Shown: positions 39,116 through 48,702, numbered from the stretch's first letter. The stretch is 64,000 nucleotides of DNA from Bdellovibrio bacteriovorus (GCF_001592745.1 NZ_LUKD01000001.1:503384-567383); one strand, 5' to 3'. Numbers and translations are program-made. Notes: generated by a model not told the origin, from the letters alone.

Positions 39116-39909
39116 GTGTTCCCCATTGTATCCATCCGTGTGACGCAAAATTGATTTCCTTGGACTGTGATACTTAACCAGTGAGTCCCCTCTTCACCGG
39201 CCACTCGCCCACATTGCATCATGATAGTGTCGTGATCAGTGGAAAGATCATAAGCGTGATTATGTCCGTTATAGATGACCTTTACTCTCGGGTGTTCGAT
39301 CACGTAACCCAATGTGGCCGCGACATCGTCAAAGTAGCGATCCGTATCGCGCAACTGCACATGCGAAAAGATCATGATGTTTTTCGTCGTTTCATCTACG
39401 CGCGCCTTCAGCCAATCCGGGTCGAACTCTTGAGGATTTTCAAGATTGTTCGAATTAAAGAAGATGAAACGATAGTTGTCGGATTCGAAATAGAAATTCG
39501 AAGGCCCAAAGGCTTTGCGATAAAGTTCTGGTCCGGCACCGATAGAGTCGTGATTACCAACCGCATTGATGACGAGTTGACGAAGTGGGTTGATCGCTTC
39601 GATGAACTCATCATATTCGAGATTGTATGCCGAGTTCGTGAAATCTCCTAGCCCCGCGACGAAGTCAAACTTTTCGGCTTGATTCATTTGGAAGACCATT
39701 TTGTCGGTAGCCTTATAGTTTTGATGAGGGTCAGAAAATACAGCAATGCGAATCACGCCATCGCTTTCGGGGTTCCCCACTTTATCTAAAGAAAGCTTAT
39801 TCAAACTTCGTTCAGGCCGTAACAAATTGTCAGAGAAAGGCGAATCTACAAAGGGAGCGCAAGAACTCGTAAATACAAATGCCGTGATATAAAAAAGGAG
39901 TCTGATCAT
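39094..39909 (-). CDS. Calcineurin-like metallophosphoesterase lipoprotein
   Basis: A 271-residue protein with a lipoprotein signal ending TSSC (Cys17). The metallophosphoesterase motifs are in order: FSDPHQN (DxH), GLGDF (GD), VGNHDS (GNHD), FSHVQL and YNGHNHAYD (GHxH), so the two-metal active site looks complete. The substrate could be a phosphodiester, nucleotide or sugar phosphate outside the cytoplasm. It overlaps the upstream barrel gene by 4 bp (ATGA) and the downstream one by 22 bp, implying tight co-expression. Confidence 0.85.
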   Translation of the reverse strand: MIRLLFYITAFVFTSSCAPFVDSPFSDNLLRPERSLNKLSLDKVGNPESDGVIRIAVFSDPHQNYKATDKMVFQMNQAEKFDFVAGLGDFTNSAYNLEYDEFIEAINPLRQLVINAVGNHDSIGAGPELYRKAFGPSNFYFESDNYRFIFFNSNNLENPQEFDPDWLKARVDETTKNIMIFSHVQLRDTDRYFDDVAATLGYVIEHPRVKVIYNGHNHAYDLSTDHDTIMMQCGRVAGEEGTHWLSITVQGNQFCVTRMDTMGNTCLTIKP

Positions 39910-40883
39910 AGTTTGAACTCCACACCCAAGCGACCATAGAAATCATTGTCTATCTGAGTGACGTTGGAATTTGGATGATAGATTCTTTCGGATTCATAAA
40001 GGCGCCTGTCGACGGCAGCGCCCAGGGCGAAGGTCACTCCCGTTTTGGCAGTCACAAATTTTTTGAAAGCGGCTTCGGCGAAGATCTCTTGATAATACAG
40101 ACGATCCTCATCGTCGGCGCGAGAGTCGTACATGTAAGAGCGAACCGTCAGTCCCACTCTGCCGTCGAAAACAAACTCATCTTCAAGAAACTTTCGCGCC
40201 CAGTAGTTGATTCCAAATGGGGTAATTCCAAAACTATGCAGCCAATTCACGTCTGCTCCCCATTCAATACGGAAGAAAGGAAAACCGACGGTGGTTCTTA
40301 CATTTTCACTCAGATTATAAATCACCCCAAAGTACGGAAAGGGTTTTCCATCGTGAATGCCGCGATTGTCAGATTGGTTGATCGCAAAAATCCAGTGGTA
40401 GTTTTCTGCCGGCGCCGTTTGATAGGCAATAGTTCCATCAAAATAGTCGTTGCGCGGCTCGCCCCAGGGCACGTCACTGGCTGTCGCATAGGATGCGAAA
40501 AAGCCCAAGCGTCCGCCATTTGAAAATTCACGGCGCGCACCGAAGCCAGCGCCCTGGTTTTGCAAAGAATTGGCAATGAAGACTTCCTGCTCTCCTAAGG
40601 TAAACTGAGTGCGCCCTAAACTTAAGCTTTCTGAAAACACGTTCGCAGAAGCGCTCCAGGTTTCAGATTTATAAAGAGGAATGCGAATATCGGTATCAAA
40701 AATACGCACTGGAGAATCTTTGTATGTGTAAGGAGACGTCCACAGATCCGAACGAAAGCTAAAAAGCATTTGCAGATTTTGTTCTTCAATTGTGGGAATA
40801 GTCCCTAAAGGTACAGAGAAGGCCCAAGGGGCTTGTAGAATAACAAACGCAAAAAAGAAAAGACGAATGAAGTAAATCACCAT
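39906..40883 (-). CDS. Outer-membrane beta-barrel-like protein, first gene of the envelope operon
   Basis: A 325-residue exported protein with a 23-residue signal peptide, then about a dozen amphipathic strands rich in Tyr, Phe and Trp (such as LGFFASYATA, VRTTVGFPFFRIEW, GRVGLTVRSYMY), ending DFYGRLGVEFKL. This is the pattern of an outer-membrane barrel. I do not know the family. It heads the barrel-phosphoesterase-barrel operon. No good SD precedes the ATG. Confidence 0.62.
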   Translation of the reverse strand: MVIYFIRLFFFAFVILQAPWAFSVPLGTIPTIEEQNLQMLFSFRSDLWTSPYTYKDSPVRIFDTDIRIPLYKSETWSASANVFSESLSLGRTQFTLGEQEVFIANSLQNQGAGFGARREFSNGGRLGFFASYATASDVPWGEPRNDYFDGTIAYQTAPAENYHWIFAINQSDNRGIHDGKPFPYFGVIYNLSENVRTTVGFPFFRIEWGADVNWLHSFGITPFGINYWARKFLEDEFVFDGRVGLTVRSYMYDSRADDEDRLYYQEIFAEAAFKKFVTAKTGVTFALGAAVDRRLYESERIYHPNSNVTQIDNDFYGRLGVEFKL

Positions 40884-40983
40884 CTATTTGTAGGCCCTCT
40901 TAAAACTTCCGTCAACTTCTGCACAAAGTTATCAAAAGCAGTATCGGGGCCCGAATTATTTACCTACGTATGCACTGTCAACT

Positions 40984-41571
40984 TCACTTTTTAAAGGGAT
41001 TCAAAAGATAAAGCCAACTTTGTCCCTTTTTTTTCATCCCTTTTTCGATCACAGCGACCTGATCTTCGTAAATTTTGTTAGCATCTTCAGGCAAAACAAA
41101 ATCATCCCAGCTAAAATAAATTTCCGGCCAATCCCGGCCCTCCACCACGTCGTTAAGATGCCCTTTCAGATGTTCTTTTACGAACTCCAGTTCTAAATTC
41201 CAATTTTGTGGCCAACTTTGTTCCGAAACAACTTTCTGACGTCGCGAAACTTCCCATTTTGCTTGCACTATTTTTTCTAAATACAGATGAAATAGAAAGT
41301 ACGCAGGAACATGGCGTTTCAGAGAGCTACTGCTAGTTTGGAACACTATCAAGGTAAAATAGGAAGGATAATTTACGGAAATATCCATCCAAACCAGACT
41401 TCCCGGTCGACGAAGACTCCATACCCATTCGTCATTTTTACGTTTCTTTAGATATTCAGCCATTTGTTCACAAGGAGTATATCGATGGTCGAAGATTTCA
41501 AAATTATACTCTCTCGCGAAATCAGTTATATATTTCTCCACATTTGCGTCAGGAAATTTTTGGTGCTTCAT
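40984..41571 (-). CDS. Probable immunity protein for the adjacent toxin-like gene
   Basis: A 195-residue protein without signal peptide or membrane span, rich in Trp and Lys, and not like anything I recognise. Its ATG overlaps the stop of the toxin-like gene by 4 bp (ATGA), and GAGG lies within the toxin's last codons. A small cytosolic protein coded directly after a polymorphic toxin is usually its immunity partner; that is the basis of the call. No domain shows it directly. It ends before a 100-bp gap leading to the barrel operon. Confidence 0.5.
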   Translation of the reverse strand: MKHQKFPDANVEKYITDFAREYNFEIFDHRYTPCEQMAEYLKKRKNDEWVWSLRRPGSLVWMDISVNYPSYFTLIVFQTSSSSLKRHVPAYFLFHLYLEKIVQAKWEVSRRQKVVSEQSWPQNWNLELEFVKEHLKGHLNDVVEGRDWPEIYFSWDDFVLPEDANKIYEDQVAVIEKGMKKKGQSWLYLLNPFKK

Positions 41572-43091
41572 AATTTATTTACCTCTCCGAAAATATTTAA
41601 TACTTCATCATCATAAAACCGGCTTCGCTCTACCAATTTTTTGGGATTTCCGATGTCAATTACTGTCACCTCATTTTTTACGATCTCATCTACCCAAGAC
41701 ATGTTTTCCTCATACATACTCGTGGTCGGAACTTCGTCATAAGAGACACGAGTCCCACCATTTAATTTACCCAGGCCGACGGAAGCTTCGAGTGATGGTT
41801 CGAAAGTCACAACTTTAATTCCGCTTAACTGCAATTTATCAGCAGCTTCTCGAACGGTTCCCATGTCCCGACCTATCACTGCAACTTCTGAAAGATCTTT
41901 ACCTTCTTTAAAGCGAGCGACTTTCATACTTCCAAGCAAATCGGAAATTTTATCGTAGGATTTTACGGCGCTGTTAATTCCAGTCTTTGCAAAAGGATGC
42001 CTAGCTACAATCTTGATGCCCGCGAACGCCAGACCCGCAGCTCCAGGCATTACAACACCTGCCGCCGCTAAAATCCTTTCTGTTTGAGAGAGCTCTCTGC
42101 CATCGACGATGCTCTTTCCGGTGATGAACTCGTAAACATCCTTTCCCCAACCGAGAGGGGAAATACCAATACCAATGTCAGCGATAGTTTTTACGATTTC
42201 TAATGAGGCTTGTTGAAATACGTGCGCCTGCTCTTCCGCGTGGCCAGTGTATGCACGTTCCGCTTTCTCAAGAAAATACTTCGCCTCATTTAAAACTTTG
42301 ATTTTGCCCGCGTCATTCTGATAAGCCACTCGGGCGGTCGCAATGGAAGTTTTTATGGCGAGTTGTTTTTCCGTGAACTGAGCTAAATCCCAGTAATATC
42401 CTGCATGAGCTCCATCTTCGTAATCGATGTAGTCTGGATAATTCCACCAATCAGGCCGATAACCGAAATCTGCACAGTTAAAAACAGGGGCACAATCTTT
42501 AATACCTTCAAGTGGTAAAAAAGATTTACCGTCCACTGATTTTACAAAAAGAGTTTCATCCAGCCTTTCATAAAGATTTTTGTGGCCGAACGCTCCGGGA
42601 TAATAGACTGTCCCGCTTGAGTCTTTGGCGAATATGACTCCGTCTCCACGATCAGAGTCTTGGCGCGCAATCACGTGGCGTTCTATTCGAGGTACCGAAT
42701 TCGAGGTGCTAGAACCTCTATCTTCGGAAACACTTTCTAAATCACGATCATCTTCCTTACCCTCATGCCCAGTATCAGAACTATCATGATGATCATCATC
42801 ATAGTCGGGACCATCATCATCGTAATCTCCATATCCGCCGTCACGATCATCATCTCTTTCATCGCATCCTGAACCGACGCAGTCTCCGTCGATGTGGCCC
42901 TCATAAGCATCTTCACCGGGAGTAATAACAAAAGGTTCATCATCAAAAATTTCGATGCGCCCATCATCGTCATGGTCGTGACCATCATTTTCGTCATAAG
43001 CATAAGCACTCGGTAAGAACGATGTATGCAGAACCAACAAAATGGCTAAAATATTCTTAGATTTCCAACGATCAAAAAGCCCGAACACCAT
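41568..43091 (-). CDS. Putative secreted polymorphic toxin: Asp-rich N-terminus, pre-toxin TG-like domain, C-terminal toxin module
   Basis: A 507-residue protein. Residues 1-31 form a Sec signal peptide (cut after AYA). Residues 32-130 are very rich in Asp, Gly and His, a likely Ca2+- or metal-binding low-complexity region. Residues about 304-357 (DIGIGISPLGWGKDVYEF, then TGKSIVDGRELSQTERIL and a Gly/Ala-rich stretch) look like the pre-toxin TG domain of polymorphic toxins. Residues about 395-507 (AVIGRDM, WVDEIV, VIDIGNP, RSRFYDDE) resemble a C-terminal module seen in contact-dependent toxins; its activity is unknown. It is followed by a candidate immunity gene (4-bp overlap). The SD lies inside a hairpin. 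Confidence 0.62.
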   Translation of the reverse strand: MVFGLFDRWKSKNILAILLVLHTSFLPSAYAYDENDGHDHDDDGRIEIFDDEPFVITPGEDAYEGHIDGDCVGSGCDERDDDRDGGYGDYDDDGPDYDDDHHDSSDTGHEGKEDDRDLESVSEDRGSSTSNSVPRIERHVIARQDSDRGDGVIFAKDSSGTVYYPGAFGHKNLYERLDETLFVKSVDGKSFLPLEGIKDCAPVFNCADFGYRPDWWNYPDYIDYEDGAHAGYYWDLAQFTEKQLAIKTSIATARVAYQNDAGKIKVLNEAKYFLEKAERAYTGHAEEQAHVFQQASLEIVKTIADIGIGISPLGWGKDVYEFITGKSIVDGRELSQTERILAAAGVVMPGAAGLAFAGIKIVARHPFAKTGINSAVKSYDKISDLLGSMKVARFKEGKDLSEVAVIGRDMGTVREAADKLQLSGIKVVTFEPSLEASVGLGKLNGGTRVSYDEVPTTSMYEENMSWVDEIVKNEVTVIDIGNPKKLVERSRFYDDEVLNIFGEVNKL

Positions 43092-43095
43092 AAGG

Positions 43096-43113
43096 TCCTC
43101 CGCTTTCGGAGGA
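43096..43113 (-). promoter_or_regulatory. Hairpin that hides the toxin gene's ribosome-binding site
   Basis: In the mRNA UCCUCCG pairs with CGGAGGA around an AAAG loop (7 bp, no mismatch). The 3' arm contains the GGAGG that serves ATG 43091 (5-nt spacer). In the folded state ribosome access should be blocked, suggesting translational control. Confidence 0.65.
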
Positions 43114-43440
43114 GCTATAAAGCAAAGAGAAAACCCACTAAAAACACCCTAAAAAGGGCTTTATTTGAAGATGAAGAACACCAATTCCGCCGAATCGGAC
43201 AGTGTCCGAGACTAGGGAATAAAGAGAGGATGCCAGTTTTCTATTGTTTAAAAGGAACCTGGTACCTTATTAACACGAAGGGAAGCAGGTACCTTTGGGC
43301 AGAGAATAGCAAATCATCCCATCAATCGGCGCGAGAGCGCTGATTCGATAAATGAAAAGGACGTCGTTAAGAAGTTTAATTTTTGATGCAGATAATGCCC
43401 CTGATACAGGCTTGATTTTTTCTTTCGTTGTAGCATGGAG
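43114..43440. other. Upstream region of the toxin gene, no gene seen
   Basis: About 330 bp. It holds a perfect 13-bp palindrome, CGGACA-G-TGTCCG (43197-43209), that could be an operator, and KpnI-like GGTACC sites near 43260 and 43291. A 95-codon minus-strand frame here has no SD and overlaps the inverted repeat; I do not call it a gene. Confidence 0.45.
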
Positions 43441-43572
43441 CCTTGGATTGGAAGGGTGAGGTATTTTAGAAAATTCAGACCTCCGGCCCCGCAGGATGCG
43501 GTATTCAAGGCCGGCGAGCGCCGGAAGCGCGCGTCTGAATTTTCTAAAATACCTCACCCTTCCACTCCAAGG
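43441..43572. repeat. Large inverted repeat (40-bp arms, 52-bp centre)
   Basis: The arm 43441-43480 is the reverse complement of 43533-43572 with one mismatch; weaker pairing continues outward (GTAGC...GCTAC at about 43431 and 43581). The centre is GC-rich with an inner CCGGCG/CGCCGG stem (43511-43524). It has the shape of a MITE-like or REP-like element and lies at the junction of the rplL terminator and the accessory block. Confidence 0.8.
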
Positions 43573-43596
43573 CGGCCCTCGCTACAAACGAAAGGC

Positions 43597-43628
43597 AAAA
43601 AAAAAGCCCCGTGTTTCCACGAGGCTTT
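43597..43628 (-). terminator. Terminator after rplL
   Basis: AAAGCC-C-CGTG (43603-43613) pairs with CACG-A-GGCTTT (43618-43628) around TTTC; on the minus strand it runs into nine T residues. It lies 25 bp after the rplL stop and ends the L11-L12 transcript before the accessory block. Confidence 0.9.
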
Positions 43629-43653
43629 CGATTCTTCGCAAGAAGAGCAAAAA

Positions 43654-44022
43654 CTACTTAACAGTAACTTTCGCGCCTGCAGCTTCAAGAGCTTTCTTGA
43701 TTTTTTCTGCGTCTTCTTTAGTAGCGCCTTCTTTAACAGCTTTGTTACCAGCTTCAACAAGGGCTTTTGCTTCAGCAAGACCAAGACCAGTCAAGCCACG
43801 AACTTCTTTAATAACGTTGATTTTGTTGGCGCCAGCGTCAACAAGGATAACGTCAAAAGCAGTTTTTTCTTCAACAGCAGCAGCAGGACCTGCGCCAGCA
43901 GCAGCTACAGGAGCAGCAGCAGAAACGCCCCATTTTTCTTCAAGCATTTTTACAAGTTCAGCGATCTCAAGAACAGTTTTTTGAGACAACGCATCAACTA
44001 ATTGATCGTTAGTTAGAGACAT
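43654..44022 (-). CDS. rplL: 50S ribosomal protein L7/L12
   Basis: The 122-residue stalk protein: N-terminal dimer helix region ([19 protein letters not shown]), Ala/Gly/Pro hinge, and C-terminal factor-binding domain ([20 protein letters not shown], then [13 protein letters not shown]). ATG 44022 is chosen for GGAGG 8 nt upstream and the family start. It ends at a strong terminator. Confidence 0.97.
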   Translation of the reverse strand: MSLTNDQLVDALSQKTVLEIAELVKMLEEKWGVSAAAPVAAAGAGPAAAVEEKTAFDVILVDAGANKINVIKEVRGLTGLGLAEAKALVEAGNKAVKEGATKEDAEKIKKALEAAGAKVTVK

Positions 44023-44087
44023 TTTAAAATCCTCCAAAGGATATAAATTTATTGTTAATTCAAATATTCAGCACCCAAACGTAACTA

Positions 44088-44612
44088 TTACGCTTGTGGA
44101 GCTTCTTCAGTAGTAGCACCGCCACCAAGTTTCTCAGCGTAAGCATTTAAGCATCTAGCAAGTGCAGAACCTGCACCCAATAGTGTACCGAGGAACATAG
44201 CGCGAAGTTGGTCTTTGCCTGGAAGAGTCGCCAAGAATTTGATCTTAGCATCGTCCAACGCTTCACCGTCCATAACACCAGACTTGATCTGAAGAACTTC
44301 AACGTCCTTCGCGAATTCAGCCAATGTTTTTGCAGTAGCGTTCACTTCACCGTAAGAGAATACGATGGCGTTAGTACCTTTCATTGAATTAGCAAATGCC
44401 TTTTCAATAGCTGGGTGATCTTTGAACGCTCTTTTTGCAAGAGTGTTGCGGACAACCTTCATCTCTGATTCAGCAGCATTCAATTTTTTGCGCAAAGTAG
44501 TAACTTGCTCAACCTTGATGCCTTTGAAGTCAACGATGAAAGCTCCTTTAGCTTTTCCGAATTTCTCCGTGATTAGCTTAATCTCTTGCTCTTTATCTGC
44601 GCGAGTGATCAT
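44088..44612 (-). CDS. rplJ: 50S ribosomal protein L10
   Basis: A 174-residue stalk base protein that binds L12 dimers and, in many bacteria, represses its own leader. Starts [20 protein letters not shown]; motif [20 protein letters not shown]. The frame is open upstream, but ATG 44612 has AAGGAGG and matches the family. It is preceded by a structured leader. Confidence 0.97.
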   Translation of the reverse strand: MITRADKEQEIKLITEKFGKAKGAFIVDFKGIKVEQVTTLRKKLNAAESEMKVVRNTLAKRAFKDHPAIEKAFANSMKGTNAIVFSYGEVNATAKTLAEFAKDVEVLQIKSGVMDGEALDDAKIKFLATLPGKDQLRAMFLGTLLGAGSALARCLNAYAEKLGGGATTEEAPQA

Positions 44613-44784
44613 AAGTGAGCCTCCTTTCGTTAGATTCTTTCTACTCCAGTTTTGCTGAAGTAGGTTGTGCGATTCAGGTTGGTTTGGAGTCACCTAGAAC
44701 TAGGAAACTTTTTGCCTTATCTCGGTAGGCCCCACACCGTCGTGGGATTACATCTACTAAAAGAAACCTACTGTCTCTGATCGC
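44613..44784 (-). promoter_or_regulatory. L10 (rplJ) leader RNA
   Basis: Between the rplA terminator and rplJ the minus strand shows GTAGG pairing with CCTAC (44768-44772 and 44725-44729), enclosing a CCCAC/GTGGG stem and followed by CTACCGAGAT. This resembles the ribosomal L10 leader, bound by L10-L12 for autoregulation. Confidence 0.6.
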
Positions 44785-44819
44785 AATAAAAACTTAAGCT
44801 CCGATTTGCACCGGAGCTT
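44785..44819 (-). terminator. Terminator/attenuator between rplA and rplJ
   Basis: AAGCTCCG (44796-44803) and CGGAGCTT (44812-44819) form an 8-bp stem; on the minus strand AAGTTTTT follows. It lies 16 bp after the rplA stop and should lower transcription into rplJL unless rplJ has its own promoter. Confidence 0.75.
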
Positions 44820-44835
44820 TTAATTACATTTAAAA

Positions 44836-45543
44836 TTATGCGTTAGTAGCAGTTAGAGCTGCTGCCGCATTTGGCTCAATCTTAACACCAGGACCCATAG
44901 TTGAAGCTACGGAGATAGTTTTAAGATAGATACCTTTAGACGCTGCTGGTTTAGCTTTAACGATAGCACCCAACAAAGTTAGGAAGTTATCGCGAAGTTT
45001 AGCATCGCCCATAGATTTCTTACCGATACCAGCGTGAACGATACCTGCTTTATCAACGCGGAAATCAAGCTTACCTTTTTTCTCGGCAGCTACGGCTTCA
45101 CCAACGTTCATAGTTACAGTACCGATTTTTGGATTCGGCATCAAACCACGAGGTCCCAAGATCTTAGCAACTTTAGAAACAGTCGCCATCATATCTGGAG
45201 TCGCGATACATTTGTCGAAATCCAACCAACCACCTTGAATTTTAGCTACAAGGTCGTCAGCACCAACGAAGTCAGCGCCAGCCGCTTTCGCTTCAGCCTC
45301 TTTAGGACCTTTTGCGAAAACAACAACTTTAACTTCTTTACCAAGACCGTGAGGCAAAGAGATCGCGCCACGAACTTGTTGGTCAGATTGCTTAGGGTCA
45401 ATACCCAAGCGCAAAGCTACGTCGATAGATTCATCAAATTTAGCTGGAGCAGTCGCTACCACAAGTTTGAATGCTTCTTCAACAGAGTATTTTTTTTGAG
45501 AATCAACCTTCTTAGAGGCTGCTTCGAATTTTTTACCTGCCAT
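44836..45543 (-). CDS. rplA: 50S ribosomal protein L1
   Basis: A 235-residue L1-stalk protein that moves E-site tRNA; in E. coli it represses the rplKA mRNA. Motifs: FDESIDVALRLGIDPKQSDQ, GLMPNPKIGTVT and the C-terminal KGIYLKTISVASTMGPG. It lies 9 bp after rplK. Confidence 0.97.
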   Translation of the reverse strand: MAGKKFEAASKKVDSQKKYSVEEAFKLVVATAPAKFDESIDVALRLGIDPKQSDQQVRGAISLPHGLGKEVKVVVFAKGPKEAEAKAAGADFVGADDLVAKIQGGWLDFDKCIATPDMMATVSKVAKILGPRGLMPNPKIGTVTMNVGEAVAAEKKGKLDFRVDKAGIVHAGIGKKSMGDAKLRDNFLTLLGAIVKAKPAASKGIYLKTISVASTMGPGVKIEPNAAAALTATNA

Positions 45544-45552
45544 ACATCACCC

Positions 45553-45975
45553 CTATGCGATATCGATGCCCATGCTCTTAGCTGTACCAGCAACTTGTGA
45601 CATTGCGGATTCAACTTTCAAGCAGTTCAAGTCAGGCAATTTCGTTGTAGCGATTTGCTTGATTTGATCGTTATTGATTTTGCCTACTTTGTCTTTTTGC
45701 GGTTGTTTGGAACCAGATTCCAATTTCAACGCCTTTTTGATCAAAGAAGACACCGGTGGTGTTTTCGTAATGAAAGTAAACGATCTGTCTTGGTAAACAG
45801 TGATGATGATAGGGATGATGCTATCACCCAACGCTTGTGTACGAGCGTTGAACTGCTTACAGAATTCCATGATGTTTACCCCGTGCTGTCCAAGTGCCGG
45901 TCCAACGGGAGGAGCTGGATTAGCTTTCCCTGCCGGTATTTGCAGCTTGATCATTCCTGTAACTTTTTTTGCCAT
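45553..45975 (-). CDS. rplK: 50S ribosomal protein L11
   Basis: A 140-residue GTPase-centre protein and RelA partner. Starts [20 protein letters not shown] (ATG 45975; the frame opens five codons earlier). Motifs: [20 protein letters not shown] and the C-terminal rRNA-binding domain [12 protein letters not shown]. Confidence 0.97.
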
Positions 45976-46064
45976 GACCCACTCCTGCAAGAGGTTTGTT
46001 TTAAGAGTGCCTCGACCTATTCGAAGCGACCCGTGCTTAAAGTGCTACCTATGTAGCGCTTAAA

Positions 46065-46598
46065 TTATTGTTTTTCAACTTGAATGTAGTCCAATTCCAC
46101 TGGAGTTGGTCTACCGAAGATGCTGACAAGGACTTTCAGCTTACCTTTGTCCTCGTTCACTTCTTCTACGGAACCCTGGAAGTTGCTGAATGGACCGTCA
46201 ATAACTGTCACATTCTCACCTACAGAGAACTTCACTTTCGGCTTCGGTTTTTCAGCCACGCCCGCCATTTGCTGCGTTACGCGAAGAACCTCAGCTTCCG
46301 GTACTTCCGGAGGACGAGTTTTAGTCCCACCCACGAAGCCGGTCACTTTAGACGAATTGCGTACTAAATGCCAAGTCTCATCATTCAAAAACATCTGAAC
46401 GAAGATATAACCTGGGAAAAATTTACGCGATTTAGTTTGTTTTTGGCCTTTTACAAGCTCAACAACGCTTTCTGCCGGGATAAGGATTTCCCCGAAGAAT
46501 TCTTCCATTTTATTGGATTTGATCTTTTCTTCGATCGCCTTTTTAGCGGTGTTTTCACAACTTGTTTGAACGTTAACGATATACCACTTTTTTTCCAT
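46065..46598 (-). CDS. nusG: Transcription termination/antitermination protein NusG
   Basis: A 177-residue transcription factor: NGN domain ([29 protein letters not shown]) and a C-terminal KOW domain ([20 protein letters not shown]). It couples RNA polymerase to the ribosome and Rho. It lies 10 bp after secE and 89 bp before rplK. Confidence 0.97.
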   Translation of the reverse strand: MEKKWYIVNVQTSCENTAKKAIEEKIKSNKMEEFFGEILIPAESVVELVKGQKQTKSRKFFPGYIFVQMFLNDETWHLVRNSSKVTGFVGGTKTRPPEVPEAEVLRVTQQMAGVAEKPKPKVKFSVGENVTVIDGPFSNFQGSVEEVNEDKGKLKVLVSIFGRPTPVELDYIQVEKQ

Positions 46599-46608
46599 GG
46601 TCCGTTCC

Positions 46609-46986
46609 TTACTTCATGAGGTAGTTGATAAAGAAGCCAGAAATCAAATCAAATGAGCTGATGATCACGCTAGAGATAAGAACCATCACCACACAAGCAA
46701 TTGTCATGGCAGTGGTGTCTTTACGAGAAGGCCATACCACCTTACGAATTTCAGAGACAACTTCTTCACCCCAAGCCATTACTTTAGGATTGAATTGAAG
46801 GACTGCGAAGACAACCAAGCCCAAAGCGACCGGAACACCGTGACGGATAACGTCTGAGTCCGCAGCTCTTGCTACAACCCCGAACGCGCCCGCGAAAGCT
46901 TTGATGAGAAGAGATGTTGTCAAACCGACCAAGATAGCTGCGATGGCAAAGCTGATTGTCAAAATCTTAGAGTTGGCCTTTTCCAT
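46609..46986 (-). CDS. secE: Protein translocase subunit SecE
   Basis: A 125-residue membrane protein with three predicted helices, as in E. coli. The conserved amphipathic segment and last TM include [23 protein letters not shown] 46986 has AGAGGAA upstream; an earlier in-frame ATG at 47010 would run into the tRNA spacer. It partners SecY. Confidence 0.95.
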   Translation of the reverse strand: MEKANSKILTISFAIAAILVGLTTSLLIKAFAGAFGVVARAADSDVIRHGVPVALGLVVFAVLQFNPKVMAWGEEVVSEIRKVVWPSRKDTTAMTIACVVMVLISSVIISSFDLISGFFINYLMK

Positions 46987-47013
46987 AGTTCCTCTTTGTT
47001 TGGATTTCAAAAT

Positions 47014-47089
47014 TGGCAGGGGCGGAGGGATTCGAACCCACGACCTAACGATTTGGAGTCGTTCGCTCTACCACTGGAGCTACACCCCT
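47014..47089 (-). tRNA. tRNA-Trp (CCA)
   Basis: A 76-nt cloverleaf with encoded CCA: acceptor AGGGGTG with CGCCCCT, discriminator G, anticodon CCA in CTCCAAA (complement of 47054-47056), T-loop TTCGAAT. It lies between tuf and secE, a conserved place. Confidence 0.96.
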
Positions 47090-47092
47090 GCT

Positions 47093-47203
47093 GATCTTCT
47101 TGATGACAATCGCTTATTCCCTTCGTTGCTCGGTCGTCGGCGTACTATTAGTACGTTCTCCTCGGTCGCGCCTCGGGCCTAAGCAATTCTCATCAAGAAT
47201 CTC
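47093..47203. repeat. Long-hairpin element 1, 3 bp before the 5' end of tRNA-Trp
   Basis: The 18-nt arm CTTGATGACAATCGCTTA (47099-47116) pairs with 47180-47197 (two mismatches), and weaker pairing goes further out. The core has CTTCGTTGCT, GGTCGTCGG, a CGTAC/GTACG stem and CCTCGGTCGCGCCTCG. The same core occurs at 48703-48805 with different arms. Confidence 0.75.
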
Positions 47204-47287
47204 CCTATTTGGGAGAACTTTGCAGTCTAAAAGTCGTTCTTAAACTGACTAAAAATTTTATTTTTTAGTCATGCCAAGAAACACCGC

Positions 47288-47315
47288 GGGGGACCCTTTT
47301 GTCAAGGAGTCCCCC
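47288..47315 (-). terminator. Hairpin after tuf
   Basis: GGGGGAC (47288-47294) pairs with GTCCCCC (47309-47315), 7 bp, 34 bp after the tuf stop. There is no U-tract. An AT-rich palindrome GACTAAAAA/TTTTTAGTC follows at 47247-47270. Confidence 0.5.
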
Positions 47316-47349
47316 AGGTGATTTTAATTTAGCCTATGCTGCGTTATCG

Positions 47350-48540
<1,191 letters not shown>

Positions 48541-48627
48541 TATTCCTCCTGCAGAGATTTATTATAAAAGTCGTAAACGCTTTAACTAAAAACTTAACTT
48601 CAAATTCCAAATTATCCGAGTAACAAG

Positions 48628-48702
48628 TGGAGCCCATGATCGGAGCCGAACCGACGACCTCACCCTTACCAAGGGTGTGCTCTACCACTGAGCTACATGG
48701 GC
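48628..48702 (-). tRNA. tRNA-Thr (GGT)
   Basis: 75 nt with encoded CCA; acceptor GCCCATG with CATGGGC, anticodon GGT in TTGGTAA, T-loop TTCGGCT. It is just upstream of tuf, in the place of E. coli thrT. Confidence 0.96.

Noticed and set aside
40887..40915. TTGACG-N17-TACAAA promoter in front of the barrel gene at 40883
   Set aside because: It would place the transcription start at the ATG itself, giving a leaderless mRNA; with no other support it is probably chance.
42740..43010. Repeated GAT/CAT triplets resembling a microsatellite
   Set aside because: They are the codons of the Asp/His-rich part of the toxin-like protein; an alternative Met-rich frame there is a by-product.
43270..43557. 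95-codon minus-strand frame and a plus-strand frame across the inverted repeat
   Set aside because: Both read through the arms of the repeat and so give similar peptides; no SD and no domain, so they are products of the repeat.
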